Positions 33,711 through 45,800 are shown, numbered from the stretch's first letter. The stretch is DNA of 64,000 nt from Pseudomicrostroma phylloplanum (GCA_039545275.1 BCHS01000006.1:496001-560000), one strand, 5' to 3'. Notes: generated from the sequence alone by a model not told the origin. Numbers and translations are program-made.

Positions 33711-34001
33711 AGCGCAGCAGAAGAGATGCAACTCAACTCCGCTTTCACGAGGCCAAGCGAGCTTGGGGCGAGTCGGATAATTGCGCCCGACCGCCGGAAA
33801 GAGCATCGAGGCGGGCCGAGGAGGGGCGAGTGGACTGGTAGCGATATTTCTCAGACTCTGAGTGGGGACCCCTTCAGGCGAGGCAGCCCCGGCTGAAGAG
33901 AGCCTCCCACCTCCTCCTCACCCCCTTCACCTCCTTCTTGTCAACACTCTTTCGTACTCTGCTCTTCAATTGCAAGCAAGGAGAGAGGCAAGAAAGTCAA
34001 G
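33252..34001. other. Intergenic, CLA4 3' region and promoter of acyl-CoA synthetase-like gene
   Basis: 750 bp between same-strand genes. It holds an ACACACAC-type run near 33463, a (CTTG)8 microsatellite at 33676..33707, and a C/T-rich leader before ATG 34002. No gene evident. Confidence 0.5.
33676..33707 (+). repeat. (CTTG)8 microsatellite
   Basis: Eight perfect tandem CTTG units in the spacer ~295 bp upstream of the downstream gene. Confidence 0.95.
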
Positions 34002-36487
34002 ATGATCATCCACCGCTCTCCCTTTCCCGACGTGAGCCTCCCACCAGCAGAAACGTCCCTCCCCAGCTTCCTCTTTCGAGACCTCCTCCCTTCTACCTCT
34101 GCCTCCCCATCGCCTTCCCCTTCCTCTTCTTCTTCTGCAGGAAGCTCCTCTCGCCTGGATGAACCCTTGGTCCTCCCACCTCCTCATCATGAAAAGTTCA
34201 ACCCCAAACCCGTAAGACCAAAAGCAGAGCCGCTCTCCCTGCGCGGACTCAAGGACATCGCAGAGAGGTGGGCCACCTTTCTCGCATCAGAGCCGACCTG
34301 GACGACTGGTGCAGCAGGAGGAGAGAAGCAGCAGCAGCAGCAGCAGGCGGTGCTGTCCTTGGTGACTTCGAACCAGCACGATTATGCGGCTGCTGTCCTG
34401 GGAGCGCATCTTGCCCATCCCGTCGAAGAGCACGCTTCGGCCTCCACCTCGACCTCGGCCTCGAGCTCACCAGGAGGTGTAGTAGCCCTGCACAATCCCT
34501 CCTACACGTCTCGCGAGCTGGCGCAGCAGTTCAGACTGGTCAAGACGAACGTGGTGCTCTGCTCGCGAAAAGGAGCGGACAATGTGCGCGAGGCTGTGCG
34601 CTTAGCGAGGGAGGAAGAGGATGAACATGATTCGTCGGGGGAAAAATTGCAACGAGAGGTGGGCATTTGGTGTTTCGACGAGGAAGAGGGAGCTGAGCAA
34701 GAGGGAACTGGCAGCAAGGCTTCAGAGGCCGGATCCAAGGGTACAGACAGGGCTTCCTCGGCCCCGTTGCAGTCCTGGTACTCTGTCCTCCCACCGCCCT
34801 TGGACGAGTCCTCCTCCAGGTCCCTCTGGGAGCGGCATATCTCCGCCTCCCACGGCTCTCAAGACGCCGTGTACTGCTTCTCCTCCGGTACCTCCGGCAA
34901 GCCCAAGGCCGTTCGCCTCTCCCACGGCAGTCTGGTGGCCAATGTGATCCAGGCTACAGGACTGATGCACGACCGACTGTACGAGCCGCTCTTCGATAGA
35001 TGGGCTGCGCAGGATGAACAAGGATGGTACGATGCGACACAGGGAAGCAAGAGGGGAGATGAGACTCCTCGTGGTCCTGGACTCGTTCAGAGGGTCTTGG
35101 GAAAGCTCAGCCTCACTTCGGATGGAGGCGCTGATGAGGAGAGGCCTTTGAAGCGCGAGCTGCATATCGACATTCTACCGCAATTCCATTGCTATGGGCT
35201 CCTGGTGACCTTTGTCGCCATGCATACCGTGAGTGTCCAAGTCAAAGGCAAGCTGACAAAAGGTGTCCCCGCTCATCCCCTACGCTTCCCCGACTACGTC
35301 CTTCTAGATCACCCCACGCTACATCCTGCCGCGCTTCTCCCTCCCCCTCTTCCTACACCTGATCACAACAGAGCGCTGCACCTTCTCCTTCCTCGTCCCT
35401 CCCATCCTCCTCGCCCTCTCCCGCTCACCAGAAGTAGAAGAATCCTGGGTAGACCTCTCTTCCCTCCGTCGCGTCGCCTCAGGAGCCGCTTCTCTCCCAC
35501 TCAAGTTACGCGAGGAATTGTGGGAGAAGCGCGGGATAAGGGTGACGGATGGGTATGGGATGAGCGAGATGAGCCCGATCATCTGTCTTGAGATGGTCTC
35601 GGATTGGAATCTGGGCAAGAGTGGAGGAGAAGTTGGACGGTTGGCTGCTAATACTAGGGCGAGGGTGGTGGATGTTAATACGGGTGAGGACTTGGAGGCT
35701 GTTACTCCTAGAGAAGAGGAAGAGGGACAGGAGACGATGAAGAGAAAGCAGGGGGAACTGCTACTCTCGGGACCACAGATGATGAGCGGCTATCTCCGCA
35801 ACGAAGCCGCCAACGAGTCGACGTTCACTACCAGCGGCGACAGCTCCAGCGGCAGTGGGTCCAACTCGGCAGGGGAGGAGCGCTGGCTCCGCACGGGCGA
35901 CATCGTGTCTCTCACCTCGGGCGGGTACGTCCGCATCCACGATCGCGCAAAGGACGTGATCAAGGTCAGTGGTTTCCAAGTCAGCCCCGCCGAACTGGAG
36001 GAGGTGATCCTCCGTGGGGTGCAGTCCGTAAAGGACGTGGCTGTCGTGGGAGTGCCTGTTGATACTCAGGATTCAACAGGAGCGGGAGGAGGAGAAGAGC
36101 AACCATGGGCTTTTTGCGTGCACACAGATGGGGAGGTGCCGCAGGAGGGGGGCAAAGAGGAGGAAGAGGAAAGCAAGAAGGTGCTGGAGTACGTCAATTC
36201 CAAGATGACAAAGTACAAGCGCGTAAAAGGAGGTGAGTAGTCGCCGAAGACATCCCAGTGGAAGGGCTCGTCGTGGAGCGAAACTGACATTCGCCCTTCT
36301 CCCCTCCGCTCTTCTCTCTTGCTCCTCTGATACTGCCCACCGTCTTTCCCACCCCGTAGTCACCTGGATCTCCGAGCTACCAAAAAACGCATCGGGCAAA
36401 ATCCTGAAGCGCGAGTTGCGGGACGGCGCTCGATTCAAGGATAAAGGCAAGGGAGAGGGAGAGGCAGAGGCAGAGGAGAAGAAGTAG
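34002..36487 (+). CDS. AMP-forming acyl-CoA synthetase / adenylate-forming enzyme
   Basis: ANL-superfamily ligase that activates a carboxylic acid as acyl-AMP, usually then to CoA thioester; substrate not deducible. Exons 34002..35228, 35308..36232 and 36360..36487 give 759 aa, longer than typical (~550) because of Ser/Glu-rich inserts. Motifs: P-loop FSSGTSGKPKAVRLSHG (~292-308), FHCYGLL, DGYGMSEMSP (A5), GELLLSGPQMMSGYL, LRTGDIV (A7), DRAKDVIKVSGFQVSPAELE (A8), and catalytic Lys in KNASGKILKREL (A10), encoded after the last intron. A (CAG)6 run codes six Gln. Ends in a Lys/Glu tail with no clear PTS1. Long-chain, 4-coumarate-type or luciferase-like relatives are all possible. Confidence 0.85.
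34329..34346 (+). repeat. (CAG)6 polyglutamine tract
   Basis: Six CAG codons inside the N-terminal part of the acyl-CoA synthetase-like protein, in a low-complexity insert. Confidence 0.9.
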
Positions 36488-36759
36488 GAAGGAGAATGAA
36501 GGGTGCAAAGTAGGGATGAGCGATCAGATGAGGGAGTTTTTTCGGTGTGCTAGGCCAACTGTAGTGGAGAAGAAGATGTGCTGATGCGCTCAAGAACCAG
36601 ACCTTGTATTGCGTGCGAATAGTCCCCTGCCCTGCGCCAGCGCGGGGAAAGACGAACTGTATTTAGATGGTGATTCAAAGTATAGAGTATAGACTAGAGT
36701 AATTACACACCGCTTCCTGATTCGAAGAACGCATGCGCTGCCTGGCTGGCTTCCTCCCG

Positions 36760-38982
36760 TCAAACCCTTGGGAGAAGGATCAGACCTCCATCTTCCTCCC
36801 GGCCTGCCGTGAGCGCGCCGCCTGCCCTGCCTGCAGTATCGACTTCGACTTCGATACCCCTAACGAATCTAGCGCTCCAGACGGCCCCTACGTCCCTGAG
36901 CAACTTGCTCAAATCCCCTCTCGAGGACGAGGATGAGGATTGGGAGATGGCAATGTCGGCAAGAGTCGCACTGCTGTCCAACTCGCGGAAGTAGGGTACT
37001 CCCTCGACCACTTCGTCGACCCAGCGACAGCTGCGTGCCAGCCCCGCTCTCTGCTCCAGTCCTAATCCCACGGGGCTCGGACCGCCCTCTTGAACGCCGG
37101 CAGCGCCGCCGAGCTCACTGATAGACGACGCAGGGACATCAGCGACGACTCCCGCCACTATGCGTACCTGGTTTGCCAAACCGGGGCCGAGACACATCTT
37201 GGCTGTGCGCAGCAGAGAGGTGCATGTGGCCAAGGTAGGCACGTCGAAGATCGTCTGGACGAAAATCCTCACGTTGGGTGCTTGCGTTGACGCCTGTGGT
37301 GCGGAAGCGAGTGCGGAGGAGGGGGAGGAGAAAGAGGAAGCAGCGCTGGAGGAGCTTTCGACGCCTGCTGCGTGGGCGAATAGGCGGGCGACCAAGTGCG
37401 GTGGGTTGAGTGTGATGAGGTGCGAGTGGATCTCTGCTGCCGAGGGGTGTTGTGCACTCTGAGAGGTCAGCGCCGACGAAGAAGGCGCAGCACTGGGAGC
37501 AATAGCTGCAGAAGCCTGTCCGCCCCCAAGTCCAGCTCCCGCAGTGCTACTGGGCGCGCCAGTGGCCGTGTAAACCCGGCAGGGGACATCCTTGACACTC
37601 TGCCCCTCCTCGGACGCTCCCAAGTTGGAGGGACCAAGAGAGTCCGTCGGAGGGGAGAGATCGGCCAAGAGACTAGCAGGGCTATTGTCGAAAGCACCCG
37701 TGCTGGCAGGACCCCTCGAAGGAGTGGACTGCTGTTGAGCAATCTGCTGGTTGACAATCTGCTGCGAAACGGGCGTCCGTGCTGCAAATTCCACATCGCC
37801 ATCGTACGGAGAAGCCGTCCCGCCATCGGAGGCATCGCCTTCATCGCCGGCACCATCTCGAATGTTCAGAGGTGCCCTGTATCCCTCGCGTTGAGAGATG
37901 GACGAGGCGACACTCTGTGGCTCGCTATCGCCATCCAGGCCAGAGGATGTGGAGTCTTCCCTCTGCAAGCTCGTCGGGGGTAACGAAGAGGTTGCTGTTG
38001 TGCCAAGGTTGTGGGTGTTAGGTGGGCGGGGAGTAGACGCATCCGCGATGGACAGGGCGGCCGCTGGCTCCGGCAGAGAGTGAAGACTCAGAGGCCCACC
38101 TGCCGCCCTCTTGACTGCCAAGGGTCTGATGTGATCATCGGTCGAGTTCGAGTCGATCGAGTTGGCCCTGCCCGTCTTGGACGACTCGGAAGACTTGTCC
38201 TCGTCATCTGCTGCGTAGCGCGAGAGGTCGTTGGAGGAGGAAGAAGAAAGGGCGGCTGCTGCCTGCGAGAGGGTGGCAGTCACTGATGGATCCACTCGGC
38301 CGGTGGTGGAGAAAGACTTGCGGCCTGACTGGTGCGATGGCCCTGTCGCAGAAGAAGAGACGACAGGCCCACCTGTAGACGTGCTTGGGTTCTGTGAAGT
38401 TCGCAGCCCAGATAAGGTGCCGGTGGGCGTGTAGTCGGTATTGGGACCACGACCTTTTTGGCCTGTAGGGGGGAGGATGCCTGCAAAAGCATTGCCGTAG
38501 TTGTGTCGATGAGCTTTGGAGTCTACCAGGGCCCGATCCCTGGCGGTAGTAGGAATACCTCGGGGCAGCTGCGTTGGGGAGCTGAGGGTCTCGGACAGAA
38601 GACGAGGTGCAGAGGATGCTGAATCACTGTGCTCTGAAAAGGCATCATTGTCTTCCTGGTGGTGTGAAGTATGAGAGCAGGCACGGGCAGGAGGAAGGGC
38701 ATGGTGAGCTCACGTATGCAGAAGTGTAGGTTCAGAGGTAGCCAGTGATTGACGTTGACTCACCTCACTAGCATCCCTGGAGCTTCCTCCTCCCATGATG
38801 CCAGCCTCTTCCTCTCTGTCTACCAAGAGCTGCCTCAACGGTCCTGCCGCTGTGCCAGAAGTGCCACCAGCATTGCTTATACCGGCTCCTCCTCTCTTTT
38901 TCCGATAGTGATGAGGTGGATGGTAGTGATGGCCTGAGGTAGACGAGGTGGGAAAGGTATGATTGCGCGAGGGCAGAGCCAT
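36760..38982 (-). CDS. Low-complexity protein with degenerate cytidylyltransferase-like domain
   Basis: Exons (minus) 38982..38764 and 38655..36760 give 704 aa. The first ~450 residues are Ser/Thr/Pro-rich and likely disordered, with a His-rich basic start (HHYHPPHHYRKKRGG). The C-terminal third resembles the nucleotidyltransferase core of choline/ethanolamine-phosphate cytidylyltransferases: a strand RIFVQTIFDVPTL, helix, VRIVAGVVADV, and SCRWVDEVVEGVPYF where CTs have an R-YVDEVV-x-x-PW segment. The catalytic HxGH that should follow the first strand is absent (TLAT-C instead) and no RTEGIS-type motif follows. It may be an inactive regulator or a scaffold. Function unknown; similarity judged by eye, so only moderate. 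Convergent with the acyl-CoA synthetase gene, 272 bp away. Confidence 0.65.
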
Positions 38983-39537
38983 GGTACTGCGTGGTGAGAA
39001 TCAGGCTGCAAAGGCTAGTGAATGAAGTGGTGGGTGTTGAAATGCCAGCTGCGCCGGGGCTGCCGACGAAGAAGAAGAAGGGCAGATGTACGAGCGACGG
39101 AAGTTGCGGTTTGGATATGGAGGTGATGGGATGGATGTGTGATGTGTCGTGCGAGTAGTCTTCCTGATTGCAGCAGCAGCTCTAGCCTTGGTTCCCAGTC
39201 TAGTCTAGTCTAATCCTAGTCTACTTTCCCAGGGTACCAGGGTCCTCCTCGCCTCGCCTCGCCTTACCTGCCAAGTGGAGCTCGCCCACAAGACAAAGCG
39301 GAGACCAAAGCAAAGCGACAGGCGCTCGGGCGTCCGCTCAAGGCGGGGGCACCCCACCCTCCCAAACGCCGTGCAACGCCGTGCAGTGCCGCGGGGCCGT
39401 AGAACTACCAGCACACGCAGGGGAAGCTCCTTGCAAGCCGGAGATGGTCTACTGACCAGAAGAGAAGACCTTCATAACAAGCAAGGCAAGGCAAGTAAAC
39501 AAGACTTGTGGGGAAAGGGAAAAAGGGAGGGGAGAGC
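38983..39537. promoter_or_regulatory. Divergent spacer with short direct repeats, upstream of ATG10
   Basis: 555 bp between divergent starts. Carries imperfect AGTCT/TCTAG pentamer repeats at 39197..39224, CTCGC triplication near 39250 and AAGGC triplication near 39483. No gene seen. Confidence 0.45.
39197..39224 (+). repeat. Imperfect AGTCT pentamer repeat
   Basis: AGTCT occurs in consecutive and near-consecutive copies over ~28 bp in a promoter region. Confidence 0.7.
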
Positions 39538-40614
39538 ATGGCCACTTCTGGGGCGCGGCCGCGCTATCTTACCTTTGATCAATTCAGAGACGGCTGTGCG
39601 AGTTATTTGGGTCGCAAGCCTCAAAACCGGGTGCGGAGAGGCAGAAGCAACAATGTCAAGCAAGAGGGTGAGGAACCTCAAGATCTCGGGCCAGAGCTGT
39701 ATGCTATTGGCTGGCAATGGGAGCAACATCCGATGGTGAGATTAGCGTTCGCGGCCCGGCCCGTATGACGGATGTCGGGACTGTGGAGAGCTCACACTGG
39801 CTCGTCCTCCCTCGCACAGCTCCCCCAGCTCTCGCACCTCAAGCGTGTCATCGAGATAGTCCCTCCCGAGAGCTCTAGCCGTGCCTCACAGGATCATAGC
39901 AGGCAACAAGACGAGGAGGAAGATCCCATCCTGGCCTCTGGCCTCTCACACCCAGTCGAACCCCAAGACGACATCTTAACAACCTACCCTCCTCTAGCCA
40001 ACAGCCTCGGCCTCGGCCCTGATGACGAAAGCTCCAGCGCCATCATCAGCAGCAGCAGCAGCAGCACCATCACTTGCACGCACGAGATCTTCTACTCCAG
40101 CACATACTCCACGCCCGTCCTGTACCTGCAGGCGCACTATACCCAGACGGGGCGGGGCTTATCGCTAGAGGAGATGATGGATCCTAGGCTGGGAGTGTTT
40201 TTACCGGGTGAGGATGGGGCGGGTAGCAGTCCGGAAGAGGCAGGGAGGAGGGGGAGCAGCACGCTTCGTGCTCTCCTCCCACAGGCGGCATCAGTACAGA
40301 GAGGTGGGGACGAGGAGGCAACGCTAGCGGTGCCTCTGGTAGGGCACGGCGCGTCGACCGTCTCGCAGGACGAGGCCGTCCCTCCGGCCTATTTCCCACC
40401 TCTCTCCCTCTCGGATCACCCCATCACTTCTCTACCCTGCATCTCTCTCCACCCGTGTCAGACGGCCGTGGTGATAGGCGAAATGATACAGTCGCTGGAC
40501 GTCAGCCGAGAGCAGGACGATGATCATCAGGAGGGAGAGGAGTCTGTGTATGGCAGAGCATACCTGGAGGCTTTCATGACCATCTGCGCTAGTGCTGTCG
40601 AGATGAGAGGCTGA
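39538..40614 (+). CDS. ATG10: Autophagy E2-like enzyme Atg10
   Basis: Conjugates Atg12 to Atg5 in autophagosome formation. Exons 39538..39735 and 39820..40614 give 330 aa, longer than most Atg10 (~170-220) owing to acidic/Ser-rich inserts. Order: LTFDQFRDG (helix 1), GWQWEQHP, HEIFYSSTYSTPVLYLQAHY (the beta sheet), then DHPITSLPCISLHPCQT, where the Cys of HPC (~277) is the expected thioester residue, and a terminal helix YLEAFMTICASAVEM. Two acceptors keep phase (39820 or 39829); the first is used. Atg3 is excluded because Atg3 has a longer catalytic Cys context and handle region. Convergent with ATP14. Confidence 0.88.
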
Positions 40615-40809
40615 GTGGGGGCGCTGTGACGCTAGCTAGAGGACTCTGTCGCATGCTCTCGGCTGTGAATCCTTTCATACCATCGATCGCGTTCACGTTT
40701 CAGTAGCATGTGAAGAGCGCTTTTATTTCCCGAGGATGACAACGGTCACAGCCCGCATCTCGGCGTCACCATCGTTGATACCATCTCAACTCCTCTACCA
40801 ACCATCTGT

Positions 40810-41537
40810 CTAGTGGTGAGCCTCCTCCTTGGGGTAGTCCCTCCTGGCCTCCTCGAGGAACTCCTTGGCACCACCACCCACAGAGACCTCCTCGGTAGCA
40901 GACGACTTGGACACCTCGGCCACGTCGGGCTCGGAAGAGGCGTACGAGTCCAGCTCGGAAGAGAGGGAAGAGGAAGAAGGAGTAGCGGGGGCCTGGGGTG
41001 GGCTTGGCTGGTGGAATTCACGGACTTGGCCCTTGTGAGAGTCGGCGGACTATAGGAGGGAGAAGGGACAATTCGAAAAGACCGCAAAGGGGGGTAAATG
41101 TCAATACGCGATCCCCTTCACCCTCGCCTCTCTGCCCCTCTCTGCGCTCCTCCTTCTCCTGCGTCCATCGATGGTATCTCACCTTGGCAGCGGGCTTGTA
41201 AGCCTTGAGCTCACGGAGGTAAGCCTCCTGGATCAAGTCTCGTCGGGCAACGACCGAGGTAGCGAATCCTCGAGAAGCCTGAGCGGAGGCCAGCGAGCGG
41301 GTCTGAGAGGGAGCGGCGAGATGAAGCAGTTGAAAGAGTTAGTGGTTTGTACAGTATCAAAGTAGCGTGCTGATGTGAAGCCTGCCGGCTCATAGCCTGG
41401 ATCTTCGTGTGCTGGGCTACCAAGTGCATCCTCTCCGGTTCGCAGGCCGATTCCCAGCTCTTCTGCGAACTATGCGGTATCCTCTTCATCCTAGCATGGA
41501 TACTTACGGCAGTCTTTGCGAAGAGGGAGAGCGACAT
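40810..41537 (-). CDS. ATP14: F1Fo-ATP synthase subunit h (Atp14-like), mitochondrial
   Basis: Fungal peripheral-stalk subunit of ATP synthase. Exons (minus) 41537..41508, 41302..41183 and 41049..40810 give 129 aa. The first exon (MSLSLFAKTA) and second (TRSLASAQASRGFATSVVARR) form a typical cleavable presequence; the mature start is DLIQEAYLRELKAYKP, the signature of subunit h. The third exon is Ser/Glu-rich and acidic. The first intron is 205 nt, longer than its neighbours. Divergent from the ATPase inhibitor INH1, with 467 bp between starts, suggesting co-regulation. Identification rests on the LIQ-x-YL-ELK-x-YK motif and size. Confidence 0.82.
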
Positions 41538-42004
41538 CTTGATCAGCTGGGTATTGGCGGTGAGGNGAGGGTAGTACGGAAGGATGTGTAGACGATCGGA
41601 CGTTGAGACGAGGAAGGATCCCAACGCCTTGCCTGGCCTGCCTGCCTGCTTGCTCGCCCACGCCTGCCCTCGCCCTCGGCTTCCAACGGGAACGGAGGGC
41701 CCTGGCTGAGGCCACATGGCCAGAGCCAGACGGGTGAGAGCTTCCTCCCTCCCTGGCTGGCTGGGCGGGCCTCGCGCGCGCGCTCCTCTTCTCGCACCCG
41801 CCCGCCCGCCCCGCGTGTGGCCCTGGCCGAGAAGAGCAGAGCCAAAGTGACGCCTCGACTGGCGTGCGTGCGTGCGTGGAGGGGACAGACCGACGGACCG
41901 CACAGCCGTCATCGACTCGATTGATCGCTCGCTCATCCCTCCTCGTCACCTCACCAACCTCATATCACCTTCGAACCCACAACAACCAAAGTGCAACTCT
42001 CACA
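41538..42004. promoter_or_regulatory. Bidirectional promoter ATP14 / INH1
   Basis: 467-bp spacer between divergent genes of the same complex. It holds one N at 41566, a GC-rich CGCGCGCG stretch near 41772 and a (GCGT)4 run at ~41862..41878. It is the only apparent control region for both genes. Confidence 0.5.
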
Positions 42005-42454
42005 ATGTCGCTCCTCCGCACCTCTGCTTCTCGCTCCCTCCTCGCCTCGGCTCGTCCCATGATGAACACCTCGGTGCGCACTTACGCCGGTGGACCGGGC
42101 GGGTCGGACGCAGGTGCCACTGCTAGCTCTACCGGCTTCAAGAACCGTGAGCAGGTGAGTTGACTTGGGACACAGCGCCAGAGCCCCATAGAGCGAGGCG
42201 CAGCATGGGTCTACAAAGCAGGAGGTACGATAGAAGCGTCACGACAATCATCTGACTCATTCCCCCCCTTCGTCCTTCCTTCTTCCCTTCGCCGCCGCAT
42301 CTGACAGGGTCAAGAGAAGGAGTACATTGTCCGTGCCGAGCAGGACAAGCTCAAGAAGTTGCGCGAGCAGCTAGCAAAGCAGCGAAAGCACCTCGATGAT
42401 GTAGAGACGGCCATTAATGATTTGCATGGCGAGAGTGGGAACAAGAAGCAGTAG
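42005..42454 (+). CDS. INH1: F1F0-ATPase inhibitor IF1, mitochondrial
   Basis: Small helical inhibitor that blocks ATP hydrolysis by F1 when the membrane potential falls. Exons 42005..42154 and 42308..42454 give 98 aa. Exon 1 codes a presequence (MSLLRTSASRSLLASARP) and a Gly/Ser linker; exon 2 the inhibitory helix KEYIVRAEQDKLKKLREQL followed by AKQRKHLDDVE, matching the IF1 family's minimal inhibitory and coiled-coil segment. The 153-nt intron is somewhat long. Convergent with RPC2. Confidence 0.9.
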
Positions 42455-42843
42455 ATTCCCAGGAGCAGGGCTAGGCAAGGGGATAGAAGACTAAGCTTAA
42501 GTTGGTGGAGGGTCGAGGAATAGGCTTCCGGTGGTGGAGGAAATGCTGTTAGGTGCAATGCAAAGCAAGAAAGGAATAACAATCAATGTCTCCGTAGGCA
42601 TCACAACTCAGACACTGGCTTCTTGATACACGTCGTGGTATGAAGTACACTGATGGGACGCACAAGCTGAAAGCTTGTTGCGAGGGAAGGAAATGAGGCC
42701 GGGAAGGCCATGTACACAGGAGGCAGGCGGAGGCAAGCGGGGAAGAGGAATGAAGACACTGGGAGGACGCAGACACACAAGCTGGGGGCCGTAGAGCCTT
42801 TGCTTGTTGGTTGTCCCCTGCAGGCTACAGCTGCTGACCCTTC
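42455..42843. other. Convergent 3' spacer INH1 / RPC2
   Basis: 389 bp of presumed 3' UTRs. Nothing else recognised. Confidence 0.5.
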
Positions 42844-45800
42844 TCAGACGGCATCCTCGAGGATCAGCCTAGGCGAGATCTGCATCGCCAGCAACTCTTG
42901 GAAGAGGAGCTTGGTGGCATAAGGAATCGTCAGCGTGACTACATTCCTGGAGCTCTTGCAGTAGACGCAGAAGCCATTGTATCCCAAGAAGCCGCACTTC
43001 TGGCATGCATTGACCTCAAAGGCGTCCGAGGAGATCATCAGTCGCTCTAGGAGAAGCTGTGTGGCTCCGTACCCGATGAGACAGTCTCGCTCCATCTCTC
43101 CCAGTCGTAGACCACCATCGCGGGATCGACCTTCGGTCGGCTGGCGGGTGAGGACGGCACGAGGACCGCGAGCTCGGGCGTGCATCTTGTCCATAACCAT
43201 GTGCTTGAGCTTCTGGTAGTAGATGGGGCCGAAATAGACGTAGCACTCCATGGGCTCGCCAGTGATACCGCTCGTGAGGAAGTCCTTTCCAGCATACGAG
43301 TACCCGTTCTCGATGAGGATCTGACTCATGTCTTCCACTTTGCTACCGCCAAAGGCTGTACCGTATTGCAGCTTGCCGGAGATGACGCCGGCCTTGCCAG
43401 CGAGAAGCTCGATCATCTTGCCCACTGTCATTCGAGAGGGGAAACCGTGCGGGTTCATGATGATGTCGGGATTGATACCCATGTCGTTGAAAGGCATGTC
43501 TTCCTGTTGCACAATCAGACCGCACACTCCCTTCTGACCGTGACGAGAGGAAAACTTGTCACCAAGCTCCGGTCGTCGCGTCTGACGAAGAAGCGTCTTG
43601 ATGAGGGTTTGATCAGAGTCGGTATCAGCCATTAAGATCTGGTCGACGTAGGATGGCACCGGCGTCTTGTACTTCAGAGCAGCGCTCTTCCAGCCCATCG
43701 CGGTAACGCTCTGCGACATGGCCGAGTTGTCCATCGCGTTGAGTGGCGTCTGCTTGTTGACGTAGACGTCGCCCGAATCCACTCGCTCTCCCACACCGGC
43801 AATACCGTCGGACTCCAAGACATCGTAGCCCTTGACCCGACTACCATCCTCTTGCAGAGGCGGATCACCGATACGATCGTGCGATCCGTTCGGGTACTTG
43901 CGGAGCTGAGTCGTCGACTTTTTCATGACTTGACAGCGACCGAAGCCTCGATCCAGGGAAGCCTTGTTCAGCACCAAAGCATCCTCAATATCGTACCCTG
44001 AGTAACTCATCACGGCGACCATTGCGTTCTGACCAGCGGGAAGCTTCTCGTAGCCGATGAGCTCGATCGTCTTTGTCTTGACCATGGGTTTTTGAGGGTA
44101 TACCATCAGATAGAGGAGCGTGTCTATTCGGTTGAGCTGGTTGTATGCGATTGCACCAATAGCTTGCTTACCCATGGCACACTGGTACGTATTCCGGGGT
44201 GATTGATTGTGGTGAGGGTAGGGGATCAAGCCTGCGACCGCGCCGAGAAGAGTGAATGGCTCGATCTCCAGATGGGTAGTCGCAAATGAGATGTCACGCT
44301 CATAGAGAGCGATGTGCGAGTCATTTTCCTCGTTGACGTCAAGGTACTCGATGAGTCCGGCAGCGAGGAAGTCGTCAAAGGTCTTGATGCCCTTCTTGAG
44401 ATCCTCAATATGCCCTGTCTGCACTCGAGATCGGCCGCCGTCCACGATGATCATCGGACGACAGATTCGACCCCCATCAGAGGCAATATGGACGTGTTGG
44501 TGATGTGTGTTGGTATAGATGGAGACAAATTCGGAGATCTTGCCGCGCCTTCTCAATTTCCTGAAAGAGGTGACGAACTTGACAGGGAACCTTGTCAGAC
44601 CCAAGACGCTTCCGTTGATCATCACGATGTAGGAGTCGGGCCGGTAGAGCTCGGCTCCGGTGATAAGATTGATGTCCTCGATGCCGAGCATAAACGCAGC
44701 GTCTCTGATGGCTTCCTCGCCCACATCGGTCGTGATGTGGGTCATCAGAGCAAGGTTCTTGACAAGACCACAGGCTTCTCCCTCTGGCGTGTCGGAAGGG
44801 CAAAGCATTCCCCACTGACTCGGTTGCAAAGCACGAGGTCCAGACACCTTACGGGTCTTCTCGAACTGCGAGCTGATTCGCGTCATCATTCCCAAGGCGG
44901 CAATGAAGCTCAGTCTGCTCAAGACGTGGGTGATACCAGCCCTTTCCATCTTGAACCTCTTCAACGACCAGTTTCCCGTTGAGATCGCTCGGACAAAGCC
45001 AGAGGTGATGTAGTCTCCGTGGAAAGCTATGCAGTTGTATGCGTCGAACTTGACTGTCCTATTCGGCTTCTTCAAGACTTTGTCGATGTTCATCTTCAAG
45101 TCCGTGTTGAACTTCTTGAACTGGTCCTCGAAGAGCAAAGACAGGAGCTGGCCGGCTAATTCCAGACGCTTGTTTCCGACGTAATCCCGGTCATCGACCA
45201 TGCTCTCATCCTGCATGCACATCAAGACTCTTCTGACCATGACGGCAACGTAGACAGCCTTTGGTCTGAAGTTGAGATCCTTCACCTCTACGTGAGCCAT
45301 GACTAGATGAGCCAACGCCTCAATTGCCTCTTCAGTGATGGGTCTCCGGACCGCCATTGGCCTCCGAGCCATTTTGACTCGATGGCCGATGTAGGTGAGA
45401 GCCTGCTGACGAGTGTAGATATTGAGACGCGCCGCTTCTTCGAGGTTGATTGCAAAGAGCTCTTGGTAGGCTTCATCGCTTCCTGCAACGAGTTGGAGAA
45501 TCTCCTTGTCTGACTGAATACCCATGGCCTTGAAAGCAACGACTATGGGGATGTCTTCATGGAAAGAGTTGTGTTTCAAGAAGATCTTCGAATGCTTCGT
45601 CAAGACGTACGACTTTGACTTTCTCTCGTGAGTGGAACTTGTTACCGAGGCCTGTACCAGACCCTTTTTGGCATCTGCCTCGACGATGATTCTATTCTTG
45701 CTGAGCTGCTCCTGCACAAGGATGACCTTCTCGGTTCCCTTTACGACGAAGTAGCCTCCCGGGTCCAGTGGGCATTCGTTCATCCGAGCCAATTCGGCGT

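Noticed and set aside
34002..35591. Reading the first intron of the acyl-CoA synthetase-like gene as coding (529-codon frame)
   Set aside because: It destroys the core after FVAMHT; splicing at 35228/35308 restores ITPRYIL and the rest of the enzyme.
37396..37983. Plus-strand frame of 195 codons
   Set aside because: Antisense to the low-complexity region of the cytidylyltransferase-like gene; Arg-rich composition is a reflection of Ser/Thr codons on the other strand.
41960..41990. TTCGAACCC, possible minus-strand tRNA B box
   Set aside because: The downstream positions do not fit the B-box consensus and no acceptor-stem pairing is evident.
44314..44982. Plus-strand frame of 222 codons
   Set aside because: Lies antisense to the conserved RPC2 core; no independent family features.
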